Positions 48,161-61,359 of a stretch of 64,000 bases of DNA are shown one piece after another; position 1 is the stretch's first letter, and the number at the start of each line of letters is the position of its first letter. The notes beneath the pieces are model-generated. The model was not told where the DNA came from. It saw nothing but the letters and a program-made list of their open reading frames with translations, and did no database searches. Both the position numbers and the translations under genes were made by a program. Origin of the DNA: Sclerodactyla briareus (Eukaryota > Echinodermata > Holothuroidea > Dendrochirotida > Sclerodactylidae); NCBI GenBank assembly GCA_026419785.1, contig JAODTK010004209.1, positions 105,156 to 169,155 of the forward strand. The letters are read 5' to 3'.

Positions 48161-48879
48161 ACATTGACATAGCCCTGCATATACGGCTTTCCATATAATG
48201 TGATGATATTACAGTCAGTGATTCCCAAACAACTGAATACCAAGAACCCACTGCTTAACTATTTGAGGAGACAGAATGCATGATTATCAAAGCAGAGTGC
48301 CATCACTGGTTGTTGTGGAGCTACTCTACTGTAATTTTCTATCCCATCATATCTTCCAGATTGTTAACATTGGAGCTTAATTGCAACCATACGGATGTGC
48401 CATTTTATCAGTTTGTAGGGGGGAAACTGGCTCCGCTGCAGATGGATGTGGGGCGCAGCACCTAAGAGGGGGGGGGGGGAAGGGGCAACAGGCGCACACA
48501 AAAGATGGGGGGAGGGGAGGGGTTGACGCTGCTATCAATTTGAGACTACGCAATCTGGAAAGGTTCCAACTAATTTCCAAGTAATTTCCTGATGAATGTG
48601 TCAACTCCCACTCACAATTTTTCTTGAGGTAAATGTTCCAGTGGGTCAATGCTGCAACATCAATCGGGGAGAACGCATGAAAAGGTTTTGTTCCTACATT
48701 GAGTCGCGTGATAATAGACAGATGCATGTTTTTCTGCCTAAGCCTACAGATATGCCCAATTGTTGGGTTATGCCATTAGGGCCAGCGACACACTACCAGT
48801 GTTTGCACATTTCAAAGAACGAGCACATTAACTGCATTCATTCCAATTGTAATTGGCCATTTAACAAAATTCGGAGAAT

Positions 48880-49545
48880 TTCATAATTTATGCAAATTAT
48901 TCACATTAAATGACCTTAAGTGACTTTGCACTGTTGTTAAATTTATCAGAATTGAAGGGACCATCTCCACCAAGTGTCATGAGGATTCAACCAACTTTAA
49001 AATCTGCATAAATTATGCAAATTAGACTAGGTAAATGCGAATTAGTAACATGGAATGACCTTTGGTGACCTCTTCCCTACTGTAAAATTCATTGGGACTA
49101 TAGATAAACCATCTCCACCGAGTTTCGTCAAAATCCAACGAACTTAAAAAATATCACAGAAATTATGCAAATTAGACTAATTAATTTAGCATCTATCAGC
49201 CAGGAATCTAATCAGGTTGGTACTCTTCATAGTTGTTATATACTCCGAACGGCATCACCAATGCATCTGCCGATCAAGAGATATTCTTGTACACAAGCTT
49301 CTGGGCCAATTTTCATTAATATGCAAATTCATGCAAATGAGTATGATCTTCCGGGACGAAAAGTAGATGCACATCAGCAACCTCTTCAACGCACACCTCC
49401 ACAAAAAGGTCCCAGCATGATGGCTTTCACGGTTGAGGAGATATCGCACCGGACAGACGGTCAGACAGACAGACACACACACAACGAAGTGACAACTATG
49501 TCTCTCCCGGAAGAACAAAGTTCAGGCAAGACAAAAATGTAAATT
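48880..49545 (+). repeat. dispersed ~650 bp repeat, plus copy
   Basis: Three ATTATGCAAATTAGACTA-containing subunits (related to the ~127 bp family, opposite strand) are followed by a longer open stretch (49165-49542) with GATCAAGAGATATTC, TGTACACAAGCTTCTGGGCC, CACGGTTGAGGAGATATCGC and a (GACA)-rich GACAGACAGACA tail, closing with ACAAAGTTCAGGCAAGACAAA. The translation resembles no domain I know. Confidence 0.8.
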
Positions 49546-49559
49546 TGATCATGTTATAT

Positions 49560-52300
49560 CACCCGAGTCATATGGAGTCGCGGATGTAATTCAACTTCCT
49601 GGATGTATTGTGAGGACTAGATGAAGAGGAATCATGCTCCATTTGGGCAATTGTACAATTTAAATGCTACATAGTGATTGCATGGTCTGCATGCTAAATC
49701 TCTTGATTCATCGATGGCTCTGATAATTTCTCATGACCGTTTCCGAATCTCACTGGATACTTTAGTCTTATCAGTCTACATTCAGATATGCTATGTGATC
49801 AAAAGGGAATAGGTGGGGGGGGGAGGGGGGTGGAAGCTCCTTGGTATTAGCATATCGACACTCAAATGATAGTCCACAATCATGGGCGTCGCCCCATTGA
49901 CAGAAATTTATTCAAGTGGAGCAAACATAATAAATGTCATTTCTGACTGACGCGAACACTTTGCAAATATGCGTAGTCCAAATGAAATCCCCTAGTCTGC
50001 ACTGCATTCCGGAATTTTAAGGAGTCCTTGATAATCCAAGAAGTGGAAGCGATTGGCCACAGCTGCAACTACACACTAATCACTATCACTCACACTACTG
50101 TTCAGCTGGTACTGACATCCGTCGTTGTACACATTCCAAGGATTAACATTTCAGTGGTATATGGAAGGCATCCCACTGGCAACCCACTATTCTAACAGGT
50201 TTCAAACTCCGGTAGATGGCAACTCGAGAGGTTAAAGGGTGAAAATGGCAAAAAACGGACATATCATGACAAGTGCTTTTCCACAATTTAAATGATCCTT
50301 ATAATAAAAGTGCAATGATTTGGCCATGCAAACACTTCGACCTGCATTCAGAGAATTTAGTTCATGTTGCCTTAATTCCTATTTACGAAACAAAATTGGA
50401 TTCCCATATTACTGGAAGGGTGGGGGGGGTACTCACAGATGTATTCAAATAACAGACGCACATCTTCAGTGTAAAAGTGCAATCTTCTTGAAACCGATTA
50501 TGCGTAATTTTCAACTGATTTGGGGATTTGGACATGTCGCGCTGTTATTCCGATACATGTGAGGATTTGATGATATAACTGAGGAGAAGAGGGGGGGGGG
50601 GTTTGCACTAACCGGATGATACATTCTGGCACTTTCCTTGATATCTCGAGTCAATTTTTGCAAAATCAGATTGTGCCTTGTTTTCATACAATACTTTGAT
50701 TTGGTAGAGTGGGGTACCATTCATCATGTGGAATATCCTTGACTGGTACAAGACATTTGTGTAACTGAGTTTAAAGAATAGTACTGTTATAACATTACGA
50801 TACGGATTAGGCCGAGTGCCGTCATGGTTTCGTGGCATACATAGCTTTTGCTGGTGTTATACTACGGTTATCTAATGTGAATATTTTACGAAAAGAAATT
50901 GCTGCAGGATAACTTCGATGGCGAGAGGAATGTTTGAAAGCCACTGCCCCAATATAGCCCCACTGGTATATCATATAGCAGCCTTTACCCTGTGGTGACA
51001 CATTACCCGTACAATGCTCATGTTGCCCCGCTGTCGGCAGTGACAGAACTGAGCACGTGTAGGAACTGGATTAAATTTGTCCTGCTTCAGCGAGACGGCA
51101 TGCAAGGTACTAGTGCTGTAGTTGTTACTTCAACTGTACTTTACTCTTAGGTGGGTCGATGTGCTTTCGTCGCCGTGGGAGAGAATTTTTATAAAAAAAT
51201 TAAATAAATAGTAGCCATACTTTACATATTTGTGAGTGATATGGTTAGGAAGATTTCTCGTCATAATATTCTTGTATCCAAGAGTCCTTGAGTCTTTGAG
51301 TGAATAATTATTGCAATCATTCCATCATGTGGCTGGGATTGAGGGTAAACAGTAGTAAACTGTAATATGATTCCCACATAGCCTACACATTTCTCTTTCT
51401 TTGCCGAATGAACATTTTGTGAACTGAAAAATTATAAGATCCACCTGTTTAGTTCTATGTGTAATGAATTTTATGGATTTTCTCTCTTTAAAATAAAAAA
51501 TTCACTTGACTTTTGGATTGTACATTGATGTACAGAGAAGTTTCTGTAATTGTTTGACCGCCTCTGTCTCGACTGACTTCAAACTTGGCAAGCATGTTAA
51601 TAGTCTCATCTGATCGTTCAATGGTGCCTGACTAATATGATGGTGGCCATCTTGGTTTTGACAAATATTGCAGATTTGTGCATTCGGGCCAACGCTGCAA
51701 AGTTGCATGTCTTAGAGCATGGCATCTTTTTGGGACCAAGCCTCTGATTTCAGTGCCGCTGATGTCCTTCCCAAATCAATACGATTGACACATAACCCGT
51801 TGTTGCTAAAATGTGGGGCTGGCCCATACATGGCAATGCATTTACCTTTCCAGGCATGCTAGTTTAACATGAAAAATCAAAGACAGAGACGATATGGTTT
51901 ATGGGACCAGCATGAAGCCTAGCCTAGCCTATACTGGCAGTTTTGTTTAAGGACAACTGTCTAGGTGAAAGCACTGAACAATGTGGATTGAATAACTGCG
52001 TTTAGGGTTCGGACAAACTAATTTTGCCCGGGAAACAAACAAAAGCTGTCTGACAACTTGCCTATAATCAAACTTCATATTTATTGGGCTGTTGCATGGA
52101 GAATTAAATTAGTTGTATATCATTCAGCATAGACAGATTCTGACATTTGTACTTCCAATTTCGCCATAGGGCAATGTATAGTGGGTGTGTTTCTCTTTGT
52201 GGATGAACGAAGTTATCATTTTAACTAGCGTAAATGACTATTGATCTATTATGTATAAATGTAATATGATGATAATTAGAGCCAAGAATATGACTAATGT
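49560..52300. other. intergenic, nothing recognised
   Basis: Contains G runs at 49816, 50408 and 50589. No gene supported; open frames are short and featureless. Confidence 0.4.
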
Positions 52301-52304
52301 CCTG

Positions 52305-52800
52305 TTTCCTTCGTTTTTTTTTGGTTAAACTCTCACATCCATCATTGAGTTGGGTGGGTGGGGGGGGGGGTGAATGAATGTCACTGATTGCCTGAAATGA
52401 CAGTCGGAGTGAATTTTATTATATTGATACCAGCGACGCTATCTCACACAAAGCGGTTTCAATATTGACACAGTACACAACTTTGCACAGGACAATTGCT
52501 GTACTCTGATGCACAATTTAACTTGACCTTGCTTACAGCCGTCTAACGTTACTTACTGTTTCCTTAGTTGTTTTTTGGTAGACGCTACATCCTCATTGAT
52601 GGGGGGGGGGGGGGGGTGATGACGGTCAATGATTGCCTGAAATGACAAGCCGAGTTAATTTTTATTAGACCCGACGCTATCTCCACCAAGCGTGTTTCAA
52701 TATTGACACAGTACACAATTTCACAGGACATTGCGTATCTGATGCACACCCATTTGAACTTGAACTTGCGTACAGGCAGTCGTAACGGTTACCTTGCCTA
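52305..52800 (+). repeat. two-copy tandem duplication, ~250 bp unit
   Basis: The units at about 52305-52556 and 52557-52800 share TTTTTTGGT, ATTGATGGG-like G runs, GATTGCCTGAAATGACA, TTTCAATATTGACACAGTAC and GATGCACA. They differ by many one-base indels and the length of the G run (10 against 16). Confidence 0.92.
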
Positions 52801-53279
52801 TTCACCATATGTTGTAATACACCCCATTGGATGGTCATGAAATCTCCCTGTACCAATAAACTTTTGGGCAATCCGTACTTGAAGGCTATTGTACATCAAG
52901 TATTAGTTCATCAAGATCAGACATTACGAGGTAGAAAAATCTAATGGGCTACTAGGCAGAGCCCGGTAATCGGGTATTCTGGTTGGGCCCGCACGCTGGT
53001 GCGCCCGCCCACACTCCCACGCTGTTCGTAGAGACCTGCTGCTCTCACAGGAGAAGGAACGGCTGTCCATTGCAATGCTGGTCCCATCATCGGCATTAAT
53101 TGCCGGAATCGGTGGACTTAATGGCAGGGAGCTAGGAACAAGGATGATAAGCCTCCGCAGTGTATCTACAAATGAGTCTTAGAATTTATTAAAGCTATGA
53201 TCATGTAAATCTATGACTGGACCATGTTACTATCTATTCCTTAATTATGACAGCCAAAACCTCAGACCAACTTTTCCGC

Positions 53280-53720
53280 CGATTTGAGTGTACCGATACG
53301 GCACAACAGTTGTTGCCAATTTAACTTGTGACATCACGGGGTGAACCGCAGGGTCCCATTTAATACAAAGTGAAACATGTATTCTGAGAATCTGTACCAA
53401 ACAATTATGATGGAAGTCAATCAAACCCTACCAATCTTTGACAAAAGTATACAGTAAATCAAAAGTAAATACCAGTTTTCGTCTTAATGTATCATGGCGG
53501 CATAAATAAAAAACATTTACTGTGTGTGGTGCCATGGGCGGCCTTTGCACTGTTTTCCCCCGTGATGTCATAGTTCATCGAATTTCTCAAAATGAAATGC
53601 AAATATCTCAACAGGGAAATTGCTAGACCTCCAAATTCGTTGTGTGTGGTTTTTGATGGTCCCTTTTCACCTGTGCTAGTTTAAAGCAAATCTGTCACAC
53701 ATGACCATTGGCTTTAATGA
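53280..53720 (+). repeat. dispersed repeat pair, copy 1
   Basis: Shares with 59200-59620 the blocks GTGATGTCA/CCCCAGTGATGG, TTTCTCAAAA, CAAATATCTCAAC, AGACCTCCAAATTCG, CCTTTTCACCTGTGCTAGTT and AAATC. Both copies are on the plus strand. Confidence 0.7.
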
Positions 53721-53729
53721 CTCGTATTC

Positions 53730-55580
53730 ACTTTCGAAGTGCATTGTTTTGCTTTGAACATTGACACCTGTTGCAAAAGTGTGAACTGGACTCCAAATTG
53801 TCATCATGACTTCCTCTTCCACGGATTCCCTGTGAGCTTTTGAATGCTGGTAATGAATGAAAATTCCGACGACCAGTCCGTTCCAACGGGCTTGGTTCCA
53901 GTTTGGGGTATGCTCCCATCTATATAACAATTGTTCCGGTTCAAAGCCATCATGCTCATCTTGAATAACATAATGGTTGAAAAATGACCTATATGCAATA
54001 GATTATTCCTCCTCATTCTCACTCAGAGTGCTTGCAAAAAACTTCCAAATAGGTGCTGGACGTTAGCTTATGTTTACCTATGTAATCATACCGCACACCA
54101 AATTAGCTATTGAACCATGTTTACTATGCGGCTTTTCTCCCGGACAACAAGGTTTCTTCTCTCGTAAATTCCAGAAATGACAGTACATAAACATTTGTAA
54201 ATCAGGATCTTATGGTATAAGCAATGATATTGATTATTTTGTGGGGTACAATTACCTGAACCATAGTAACAAGCCTAATGTCGTAATTGGTTTATCGTCA
54301 AGCTTGCAGTAGTACTTCACTCTGGAAACCATGGTAGATTGCTCTGGGAAGGGGACAGTATTTAGAAGCCAAATTTCAGGAAAATGTGAGCCAGATGTGA
54401 ATGGAGTTGGATGGCCTGCATGGCATGAGAGGGCATTGACCTCTTGGTTAGCAACAGCTGATCAAGGGACAGCGTCTTTTGCACAACTTACAGCGAAAAA
54501 CCGCCTCACTATGGTATGTCAAGGGAATAGCCTCCAAATACTGTTGAAGAGTATTTGGTTGTAATATCATCCAAATCGAGGGTTATTATTCACTGAGTGT
54601 TGCGTCATGATATTGCCTGTTAAATGTAATAACACGTAGAATGGGAGAGTTTGAAACTTTACAAGTTATGTAATTGGGTTTCGGAATTATCTCTTACAGT
54701 ATATAAGTTTCAAAGCGACATGATGCTCATGGGTGTTTGAAAACCCAACTGTAATGCTCTTTGGATTGACTGCAACACACATAAACAATAGTGTACATGT
54801 TTCTGTTGTTCGTTACACTACGCATCAAGCGATTGTTACTTGAACAAAAGTAATCGGAACAAAGTTCAGGCGAGACAAAAAATGCATCTAGAGTCATTCA
54901 TTCACTTTGCCCCAGTTTCGTCCTCCCATGTCACCGTTTGAGCTGCTTCGCGGATTCTTACGTGTTCCATATGGCGTTCTCGATCTCTGTTGCGTACGTC
55001 TATCTGAGATTTGAATGTTTCTTTGTTGCATAGGAATGCCTCCTAATGGGGTCAATGTACTTTGATGCATCTTGTCACGGGCAATACAGTCTAACTGGTG
55101 GTCTACCTGACTTGTGGGGGAAGAGGGGAGTACAATGTTTCATCACTTATCGTATAAAAGTTTTGCTGCATTTCTTGGGGTGGGCAATTTTTATTCTGTG
55201 TCCTGAATGAGATTAAAAAAAGCAATGTATCGCATGAGCGCTTATCCTATATAGAACAATCAAAGTATATCATTCTAGTTATGATGATGTTGTGTAATGA
55301 AGGGCCAAACCAATGCACTCACTACTGTATGATACTTGGACGGGTCGTCATTGGAAGATGACCCTAATCCTTGGAAATTGACCCACTAGTCAGCATGTCT
55401 TACATATTTCAAAGGATTTACAAAAAACCCCAGCATCCGCATTGTGACTGAACTTATGAGAGGAGGCACATGTGCGTCACTTCAGAGTTGTCAATGACCC
55501 ATTTGACTGTCAAGACCAACATTTAATTTCAATGACCCACATTTGACGACAATGGTATTATATCGGGGTGCATCAGAGTC
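53730..55580. other. intergenic, nothing certain
   Basis: A 77-codon open frame at 54331-54564 ends near a GTATGTC donor-like site but lacks an in-frame acceptor. At 54855-54880 the word ACAAAGTTCAGGCGAGACAAAAA repeats the end of the 48880 repeat. Confidence 0.35.
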
Positions 55581-55584
55581 TAAC

Positions 55585-58500
55585 AGTCAGTGCATACACC
55601 TTTAAATGGTTCAATCTACTCTCTGCCTGCATTGTGGAGAGCAGGAGAGCTGTTCTATGGTCAGTGCATAAACTTACATGCTTCAATCTCACTATTGTGC
55701 TATTGTAGGGAGAAGTGTTCTATGGTCAAGTGCGTACACTTTTACATGTGTACTCTAATACTCTGCCTGGCTATTGTAGTGAAGAGTGTTCTATGGTCAA
55801 GTGCATACACCTTTACATGGTTCAATCTAGCTCGGCATGCTAGTGTAGGGAGTGTTCTATGGTCAAGTGCATACAACTTGACTGGTTCAATCTCACTTGC
55901 CTGATATGTAGGGAGAGCGGTTCTATGGGCAAGTGCCAACACCTTTACATGGTTCAATCTCACTATCTGCCTGCTATTGTAGGGAGACTTTCTATGGTCA
56001 GTGCACACACTTACATGGTTCAATCTCACTCTCTTCCTCTCTTGCCTTCTTATGTAGTGAAGCTTTTCTTATGGTCAATTACACACACCTTTACATGGTT
56101 CAATCTCACTCTCCTGCCTCCGTTTTGTAGTGAGAGTGTTCTATGGTCAAGTGCATACACCTTTAAACTGGTTCAATCTCACTCTTTGCCTGCTATGGTA
56201 GTGGAGCTGTCTATGGTCAAGTGCACACACCGTTTCCATGGTTCAACAAAATCTCACTCTCTGCCTGTATTCTAGTGAGAGCTGTTCTATGGTCACTTGC
56301 ACAACTTTTACAAGGTTTTCAATCTCACTCCTCGGCCTCATGGTAGTGAGAGCTGTTCTTGGTCAATGCAAATACACCTCACAAATCGTTCAAATCTCAC
56401 TCTCTGCCTGCTATTGTAGTGATAGCTTCTTGGTCAAGTGCATACACCTTTACAATTGTTTCAATCTCACTCTCTGCCGCTATTGTAGTGAGATCCTTTT
56501 TTATGGTTAAGGTGCACGCACCTTGAACAGGGTTCAATCTCACTCCCGTCCTGTTATTGTAGTGAGAGCTGTTCTATATGGTCAATTGCACACATCCTTT
56601 TACAATCGTGCAGTCTCACTCTCTGCCTTCTTATTTAGTGAACTGTTTTCTATGGTCAGTGCACCACATCCTTTACACAATGGTTCACTCTCACTCTACG
56701 CTCCCTCTCTGCCTGCTATGTAGTGAGAGCTGTTCATGGTCAAGTGCCACCCTTTACATTCTCAAATCTCCACTCTCCTGCTTGCTATTGTAGTGAGAGC
56801 TTTCTATGGTCCAGTGCACAGCACCTTTCATGTTCAATCAAAAAAGAAAAATCACGCTCTGCCTGCTATTGTAGTTAGAGCTGTTCTATGGTCCAAGAAC
56901 ATAACTCTTTACATGGTTCAGCTCTCTCCTGCTATGGTATGAGAGCTGTTCTAGGGTCATTGCACACACCTTTACATGGTTCCGATCTCACTCTCTGCCT
57001 GCTACTGTAGTGAGAGCTGTTCTATGTCCAAATTCACGCCCTTTACAATGGTTCAATCTCACTCTCTGCCTGCTATTGTAGTTAGAGCTGTTCTATGGTC
57101 AAGTGCACACCCCTTTACAATGTTCAATCTCACGCCTCCGCTATTTCGTGAGAGCTGTCTTGGTCAAGTCCACAACACCTGGTACATGTTTCAATCTCAC
57201 CTCTGCCTGCATATTGTAGTGCGAGCTGTTCAGGTCAAGTCGCACACACCCTTACATGGTTCAATCTCACTCTCTGCCTGCCTATTGTAGTGAGAGCTTA
57301 CTATGGTCAAGGCACACACGCTTTCCATGTTCGATCTCACTCTCTGATCTTGCCTGCTATGGTCAGTGAGAGCTGTTCTATGGTCAGTTCACACTCCTTT
57401 ACATGTTCAATCTCCTCTCCGGCCTGCTCTTGTAGTTAGAGCTGTTTTCTATGGTCAAGTGCATACACCTTTACATGTCAACTCACTCTCTGCCTGCTTG
57501 TGTCGTGAGAGCTTGTTCTAATGGGTCAAGTGCACACACAAACCTTTACATGGTCAATCTCACTCTCTGCCTGCTATTGTAGTGGAGAGCTGTTCTATGG
57601 TCAAGTACACACACCTTTACATTGAGGTCAATCTCCACTCTCCTGCCTGCTTTTGTATGAGAGCTGTTCTCAACTGGTCATTGCATACACCTTTAAACAA
57701 GGTTCAATCATCACTCTTTGCCTGCTATTGTAGTGAGCGCTTTTCTAATGGTCCAAGTGCATGCACACCCCTTTACATTACCATTTACATGGTTCAATCC
57801 CACTCTCTGCCTGCTATTATAGTGAAGCTGTTCTATGGTCAAGTGCACACACTTTAACAAGGTTCATCTACTCTCTTCCTGCTATTGTAGTGAGAGCTTT
57901 TCTTATTGGTCAAGTGCCAACACCTTCACATCGTTTCAATCTCACTCTCTGCCTGCTATTGTAGTGGGCTCTTCTACCTGGTCCAGTGCCTACAACCTTT
58001 ACATTGTTCAACATCTCCTCTCTGCCTGCGAGTGGTAGTGAGATCCGTTTTATGGTTAAAAGTGCACCACCTTGACGGGTTCAATCTCACTCCTGCCTGT
58101 TATTGTAGTGAGAGCTGTTCTATGTCAAGTGCACACACCTTGTACATTACACTCACCCCTTTTACAATCGTTCCTCTCTCCCTCCTCTTTGCCTGCTATT
58201 GTAGTGAAAGCTGTTCCTATGGTCAAGTGCACACACCTTTACATGGTCACTCCACTCTCTCTGCTGCTATTGTAGTGGATAGCTTTCTATGTCAGTGCAC
58301 ACCCCTTTAACATGGCTCAATCTCACTCTCTGCTTTGCTAATTGTAGTGAGAGCTGTTCTTGGTCCCGTGCACACACCTTTACATGTTCAATCTCACTCT
58401 CTGCCGGCTATTGTAGTGAGAGCTGTTCTATGGTCAAGAACCTACACCTTTACATGGTCACTCTCGCCTGCTATTGTAGTGAAGCTGTTCTATGGTCATT

Positions 58501-58640
58501 GCACACCCTTTTACATGTTCACTCTCCTCTCTGCCTGCCTATTTAGTGAGAGCTGTTCTAGGTCGAGTGCCACGACCCCACTTTTACACCATGGTTCAAT
58601 CTCACCTCCTGCCTGCATTGTAGTGAGAGCTGTTCTATGG
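55585..58640 (+). repeat. ~71 bp satellite array, about 43 copies
   Basis: The unit can be read in order as TTCTATGGTCAAGTGCACAC, ACCTTTACATGG, TTCAATCTCACTCTCTGCC, TGCTATTGTAGTGAGAGCTG. Copies differ mostly by one-base gains or losses, with few consistent substitutions. Each unit has a 7-bp inverted pair TCTCACT/AGTGAGA around a 16-base loop. The many overlapping open frames across this block are by-products of the repeat. Confidence 0.97.
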
Positions 58641-59200
58641 TTGCTGACGCTCTGTCGTTTTCTCTGTGTGTTTATTCCCTCAGCAAATGTATGACGCACT
58701 CACCTATACCCCGGGCAGGTGTGAGTCATTGTCCGAGGTGGTTCATTCAATTCTTGTACATTGACGACACTGAGTCCCTTATATGACTTTGCATACTTGC
58801 AGATGCCCAATGGTGGGCCCTCTGCTTTCTGTTTTCTTTAGCAGAAGTCCAAGTTTGCATTATTTGAAGAGTATCCGGGGTTGGTTGTCTGAAATCATCA
58901 GGTTTTCTCGTTAGAATTTAGCACCCCGCCTATATCAGAAACATTCAGACTTTTATTACACACCTTTCCATGCCAAGCTATGGAAATGGTTCAATGCTAG
59001 AATACAACACGCCTTCTAGCCGGATTTAAACAAACAACGGCAAGCAGGATCAAAATACCCTGATATGTATGACAACTTTTTTTGTCCTGCGATTCATTGC
59101 CACCATCCAAATTTGTCATGATTATGTTTAATTTTTAAAGTTCTCGGAGTTTAGAAGTCCAATGGAAATGTGAATCTGACTGCAGCACTTTTTGGTGCTC
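58640..59200. other. unique DNA after the satellite
   Basis: Nothing was recognised. Confidence 0.4.
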
Positions 59201-59620
59201 TCCAATTTGTTAACAAAATGACAGCCGGAACACCAAAACGAATTTCAGCTGATTTGATTTTAACACGTAGGAGGCACACAGCTCTTGCAGAATTCCGCCT
59301 TGTGACATCACGTGGTAACAAAGATCCCCTATAATGTCAATGTCCAAAAACACTACTTTTACTCACTCCTCGTTAGTTTTCCAGTTATCATGGACAAAAA
59401 TTCAGCCTCACTTTGTAGGGTCCTATTGGCAACCTTAAGCATTGTTCCCCCAGTGATGGTCCATCAGGAATTCTCAAATTTCTCAAAAGTCAATTACAAT
59501 ATCTCAACCAAGCCACATGCGAAACCTCCTAATTTCGGGTGAGGGTTCTGAAGTTCCTCTTTTCACCTGTGCTAGTTAAATCAAATCTATTAATGACCCA
59601 TGATAAAACCAGTGGTATTA
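59200..59620 (+). repeat. dispersed repeat pair, copy 2
   Basis: Partner of 53280-53720; see the blocks listed there. Also contains GTGACATCACG as in copy 1. Confidence 0.7.
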
Positions 59621-60017
59621 GCTATAGTGGAAAGCTTCTCCTCCACAAATGATTTGGGTATGCCTAGTTCGTTAGTACTCCATTAATCAATGGTGGATAT
59701 GGGAGCAGAAGTCAGTCAAAGGTAATCTTCGCAGGAAGTTTCCGCGAAAAAAAAGTGAACTGAGTCAGCTCTGCTCTGACCACTCAACTATTTCGTGGTG
59801 TTAATCCAGTGCTAGGGACTGCCTTTTACTCCTATAATTTGAAATTTGCTTTGGAACCACAGGCTTGACACAGGACAAAATAAATAATAACAAGCAAGTT
59901 TTACCCAACAGGTATTATCATTCAAGCTTTTAGTATCTAATAGGTCTTCTTGTGGTATGCATATCACAGGAGACGAAAACGAATGGCAATGAGATCAGTG
60001 CAGGTTGCAGCCGCAAG

Positions 60018-60095
60018 GTTATCCTGTAATGGGGGCAGGAGAAGACTTTGGAAGGAAAGTGATGGAGTCGGTGATGAGAGGGAAGGAGTGAAGAA
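60018..60095 (+). repeat. short dispersed duplicate, copy 1
   Basis: TGTAATGGG..CAGGA.GA followed by GTGATGGAGTC.G.GAT.AGAGG is repeated at 60538-60618. Purine-rich. Confidence 0.6.
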
Positions 60096-60537
60096 CTAAT
60101 CACGCGGTGGAGAGACTGCGTCAATGATGATCCGGAGGTCTGCTAGGTAAGAAAAGTAATACACAGATGCCTATGCACCCTCGCAGAAAGAAGTTTGGGG
60201 GGTGGTCCAGGCAGTGATGACACATTCTCTTTAAAATAGGGCTTTGAAGGTTAATGCATGGAGGCCTCTCATAGAAAGTTGGGGGCTATGATAAGCTCAT
60301 TTGTGCATGCATGCTTGCCTTAATAAATAGTAACAGCAGGAAACATACAGCAATTTCAGTCAAGATGTATTTTGCCTGGGGACTTTATAACCCTAACATA
60401 TGGACCCGCAATGTTGCAACAGGTATAACTATTTTCCTCTGTTTTTTTTTTTCTACTATCTGCCTGTGTTTTGATGCCATGTACTGAGACAAGAATCACA
60501 ACTGACGCATAGGGCCACGTTTGCAGCAGGGATTACC

Positions 60538-60618
60538 GATGCGGTGTAATGGGCACCAGGAAGAGACGGTGAATGGAGGTGATGGAGTCAGGGATAGGAG
60601 GAGGATAGAGAAAGAATC
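60538..60618 (+). repeat. short dispersed duplicate, copy 2
   Basis: Second copy of the 60018-60095 segment, about 520 bp downstream. Confidence 0.6.
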
Positions 60619-61359
60619 TGTGTCCTAGAGGAAGGATTGAAGGCTGAATGAGGGATGACACAGAAGACCATACTGAAACAAGACAGGCTGTTTGTGGACT
60701 TGCAAGTGGAAATAATCGTGGAGAAAATCATATTCATACATATCAGGATACATACATTAAAATTCTGATATGATTTATATTGTCTGGGAATCACTAAAAA
60801 CCGAACGTTTGAGTACCTGTAGATCTATGATACTTACCCATCATGGACTATGTACACCACCACAATGCCACGTCGAGCTTCTCGCAATTACATAAGTTGC
60901 AGGTTGGGCCCCCCAAGAAACAAACCCCAGAATCTTGATGAAAGGGCACCGCGACCATACTTTGGGCCTCTCGTAGCTCTTGGAAAAACTCTCTCATCCG
61001 CGTGCCCCTGCCCCACTGTGGGCCAACCAACGGGACAAAAACAGTCCCAAACTTGGGAAGGAAGGGGGACCGAAAAACACCAAGGGGCAGGCAGGGCAAG
61101 GGAGGTGATGGGGGGTAGATGGGTCCGGCCCGGTAAGAAACCCTGGAGAAAGACAAAGAACCCGCACGGTAGAAGCTCTAGGCCAGTACCGTGGAAGTTG
61201 TTAGGCTAGCTGCAGACGCCATATTTGCTTGCAAAGTGTCACTGATACAGCTCAACATTTTTCTGCCCAGCTTTTCACAGTCGTGTTGTGGGGTTCGAAA
61301 TCTGTTCGCAACTCCAATTACCACATGGTATATTCAAGTCCCATCAAGTCTACACTTAC

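Noticed and set aside
54331..54564. 77-codon frame ending near a GTATGTC donor-like site
   Set aside because: The only good acceptor (near 54310) puts a stop in this frame, and no related protein or partner exon was recognised.
55590..58699. Many overlapping open frames of 60-138 codons
   Set aside because: They are readings of the ~71 bp satellite in successive frames, with the same peptide words recurring every unit; not genes.
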